Source of the DNA: Pseudobdellovibrio sp031428275
Lineage (GTDB): Bacteria; Bdellovibrionota; Bdellovibrionia; Bdellovibrionales; Bdellovibrionaceae
Length of the DNA stretch: 64,000 bases
Direction of reading: 5' to 3'
NCBI GenBank assembly: GCA_031428275.1
Contig: JANPPC010000001.1
Span: 62,001 to 126,000, forward strand
Shown here: piece by piece, positions 62,448 to 64,000 of the stretch
Layout of the letters: every line of letters begins with the position of its first letter
Position numbering within the stretch: position 1 is the stretch's first letter
Position numbers and translations under genes: made by a program
The notes under the pieces: model-generated
Databases searched by the model: none
Told to the model about the DNA's origin: nothing
What the model saw: only the letters and a program-made list of their open reading frames with translations

Positions 62448-63491
62448 ATGTCATTTCTCGATAAGTTGACCGATTATTTTTCGAACGATATCGCTATTGA
62501 TTTAGGGACTGCGAATACGCTTGTCTACGTCAAAGGCCGCGGAATTATTTTAGACGAACCTTCTGTGGTTGCGGTTCAGAAAAATTACCGCGGAATGCAA
62601 AACAGAGTCTTGGCGGTCGGCAAAGAAGCGAAAGAAATGTTAGGTCGTACTCCTGGCAGTATCGTTGCCATTCGCCCAATTAAAGACGGTGTTATTGCAG
62701 ATTTTGAAGTTACATCTTCAATGCTTAAATATTTTATTCAAAAAGCGATGGGCGAGAAAAAAGCGTTGGTGCGTCCGCGTATTATTATCTGCGTTCCGTA
62801 CGGAATCACCCAAGTCGAAAAACGAGCTGTAAAAGAAGCTGCGCAATCAGCGGGTGCTCGCGAAGTTCACTTAATCGAAGAGCCGATGGCGGCTGCGATT
62901 GGTGCGGGTCTACCAATCACCGAGCCGTCAGGAAATATGGTTGTCGACATGGGTGGCGGTACCACGGGTGTTGCGGTTATTTCTTTAGGTGGCATAGTTT
63001 ATTGTAAATCAATCAAAGTAGCCGGAGATAAATTTGACGAAGCGATCGTTAACTACGTTCGTCGACAGTTTAACTTGTTAATCGGTGAGCGTACGGCTGA
63101 ATCTATTAAATTAAAAATTGGTAATGCTTACCCTTTCGAGGTCGAGCGTACGATGGAAGTCAAAGGTCGAGATTTGGTGGCCGGTGCGCCTAAAACAATT
63201 GAGATCACTAGCACTCAGATAAATGACGCATTGATGGACCCTTTGTCTGAGATTGTCGACGCCGTTCGTACAGCTTTAGAGAAAACGCCGCCTGAGCTAG
63301 CTTCTGATATCGTTGATAACGGAATCGTTTTAACGGGCGGAGGGGCTTTGTTGGCAAACCTAGATGTATTATTACGTGAAAGAACTGGCCTTCCTGTTTC
63401 AATCGCCGAAGATCCATTAACTTGCGTGGTTATGGGTTCTGGTAAAGTATTAGACCAACTGGATCTTCTCAGCCAGCTTACAATCGACTAA
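62448..63491 (+). CDS. mreB: Rod-shape-determining protein MreB
   Basis: 347 residues from ATG 62448. Actin-fold motifs: phosphate 1 IAIDLGTANTLVYVKGRG, phosphate 2 MVVDMGGGTTGVAVISLGG, adenosine GIVLTGGGALLANLDVLL. Also RPRIIICVPYGITQVEKRAV and HLIEEPMAAAIGAGLP. It forms membrane-associated filaments that guide lateral wall synthesis. A GTG at 62436 is less likely. mreC/mreD do not follow; an unknown frame begins 11 nt after the stop. Confidence 0.95.
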   Translation: MSFLDKLTDYFSNDIAIDLGTANTLVYVKGRGIILDEPSVVAVQKNYRGMQNRVLAVGKEAKEMLGRTPGSIVAIRPIKDGVIADFEVTSSMLKYFIQKAMGEKKALVRPRIIICVPYGITQVEKRAVKEAAQSAGAREVHLIEEPMAAAIGAGLPITEPSGNMVVDMGGGTTGVAVISLGGIVYCKSIKVAGDKFDEAIVNYVRRQFNLLIGERTAESIKLKIGNAYPFEVERTMEVKGRDLVAGAPKTIEITSTQINDALMDPLSEIVDAVRTALEKTPPELASDIVDNGIVLTGGGALLANLDVLLRERTGLPVSIAEDPLTCVVMGSGKVLDQLDLLSQLTID

Positions 63492-63502
63492 CATAATTAA
63501 AT

Positions 63503-64000
63503 ATGCCGATTTCCATAGAAGCGCGCATTTGGCTAGCGACCCATTTGCTATACCCAAATTCAACGCAAGCATTTGATGTTTATCAAGCGATTGTATCCCA
63601 ATCTGAAAAATCAATTCGTTCAAAGGATGCGCAACATCTTTTAGTAAAATTAGCGCAAATCTGTGAAAAAATTCCGCCGGTAAATTCTGCGTTGGCGTTT
63701 CACGTATTTGAAAATAATCAGATTTCGGAATGGCGTTTGATTTACAAGAAAACGAAAAAGTTGCAACAGATTATATTTTTAGGCGTTTTAATTTTTGATC
63801 TAAAAATTGAACAGATCGCAAAAGCTTTTAAAACAACTGAAGATAAAATTCGGTTTCAATTTCATCAATTATTTACAAAAGTAGTTCAACAAGCTCCTGA
63901 AATTAAAATGAATTACCAATTTCAATTTAAGAAAAGCAGCGACAGCAAAGTGTCGTACCTTTTTACGAATGAGAATTTAATCGACTATTCACTTGGTCAG
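63503..64000 (+). CDS. Partial gene downstream of mreB, possibly helix-turn-helix
   Basis: Open from ATG 63503 to the window edge (166 codons, no stop), so incomplete. It begins MPISIEARIWLATHLL. Residues about 90-125 include LGVLIFDLKIEQIAKAFKTT, similar in pattern to region 4 of sigma factors or another HTH, which is tentative. It starts 11 nt after mreB, suggesting co-transcription. I cannot assign a function. Confidence 0.6.
   Translation, partial: MPISIEARIWLATHLLYPNSTQAFDVYQAIVSQSEKSIRSKDAQHLLVKLAQICEKIPPVNSALAFHVFENNQISEWRLIYKKTKKLQQIIFLGVLIFDLKIEQIAKAFKTTEDKIRFQFHQLFTKVVQQAPEIKMNYQFQFKKSSDSKVSYLFTNENLIDYSLGQ

Overview
This is about 64 kb of gene-dense, AT-rich chromosome from a Gram-negative bacterium. 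It carries many signal-peptide and lipobox proteins, outer-membrane barrels, a TonB-dependent receptor, MreB, and tightly packed genes with 1-11 nt overlaps. The mix suggests a Bdellovibrio-like organism (Bdellovibrionota, low-GC branch): MreB without MreC/D next to it in the visible sequence, a Gly-rich RRM protein, a secreted phospholipase-D-like enzyme, and several secreted or outer-membrane proteins of no family I recognise. That assignment is inference; the window holds no rRNA or other decisive taxonomic marker. I see no tRNA, rRNA, CRISPR array, insertion sequence or prophage. No gene-free stretch exceeds 300 bases.

Layout. 1-7.75 kb: an aerobactin-type siderophore operon in the classic order iucA-iucB-iucC-iucD-receptor, translationally coupled throughout; iucA is cut by the left edge. 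7.86-8.5 kb: a small secreted four-cysteine protein behind a strong Fur-box-like site. 8.5-14.7 kb: an MFS exporter/aldo-keto reductase operon, an outer-membrane protein, and a DNA-repair pair (radical SAM plus DUF4130-UdgX). 14.9-20.6 kb: carbonic anhydrase, two DoxX proteins, a coiled-coil protein, a Bcr/CflA exporter, small proteins and a DUF1993 protein. 20.6-27.6 kb: secreted and lipoproteins, YchJ, an FAD-Rieske oxidoreductase, an ExoD/MFS pair and a YgjP-type metalloprotease. 27.6-34.3 kb: two cardiolipin-synthase-type PLD enzymes (one coupled to an EEP-family phosphatase, as in ybhP-clsB), outer-membrane proteins, and a stress-like cluster (BON, LIM-like and histone-like proteins). 34.3-41.6 kb: GST, hemerythrin, an MFS protein, an OMP, a MASE3 hybrid histidine kinase and an exported esterase. 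41.6-50.7 kb: a four-gene operon with lipid kinase and phosphoesterase, a SOUL protein, KefF-KefC and a Gcr-family membrane protein. 50.9-64 kb: RRM protein, a secreted pair including a PLD-like enzyme, ABC-F, a Gre-like factor, DTW enzyme, a GNAT-glyoxalase fusion, secreted proteins, mreB, and a partial gene running off the right edge.

Themes. The window is rich in iron acquisition (aerobactin plus a Fur-site protein), envelope lipid metabolism (three HKD-type PLD proteins, a lipid kinase, ExoD), and thiol/electrophile defence (KefFC, AKR, GST, glyoxalase-like domain, DoxX). The best candidates for undescribed biology are the Fur-box-linked secreted protein (7861-8394), the secreted pair at 51588-55371, the duplicated-domain lipoprotein (61242-62327), and the RRM leader that could hide its own ribosome-binding site.
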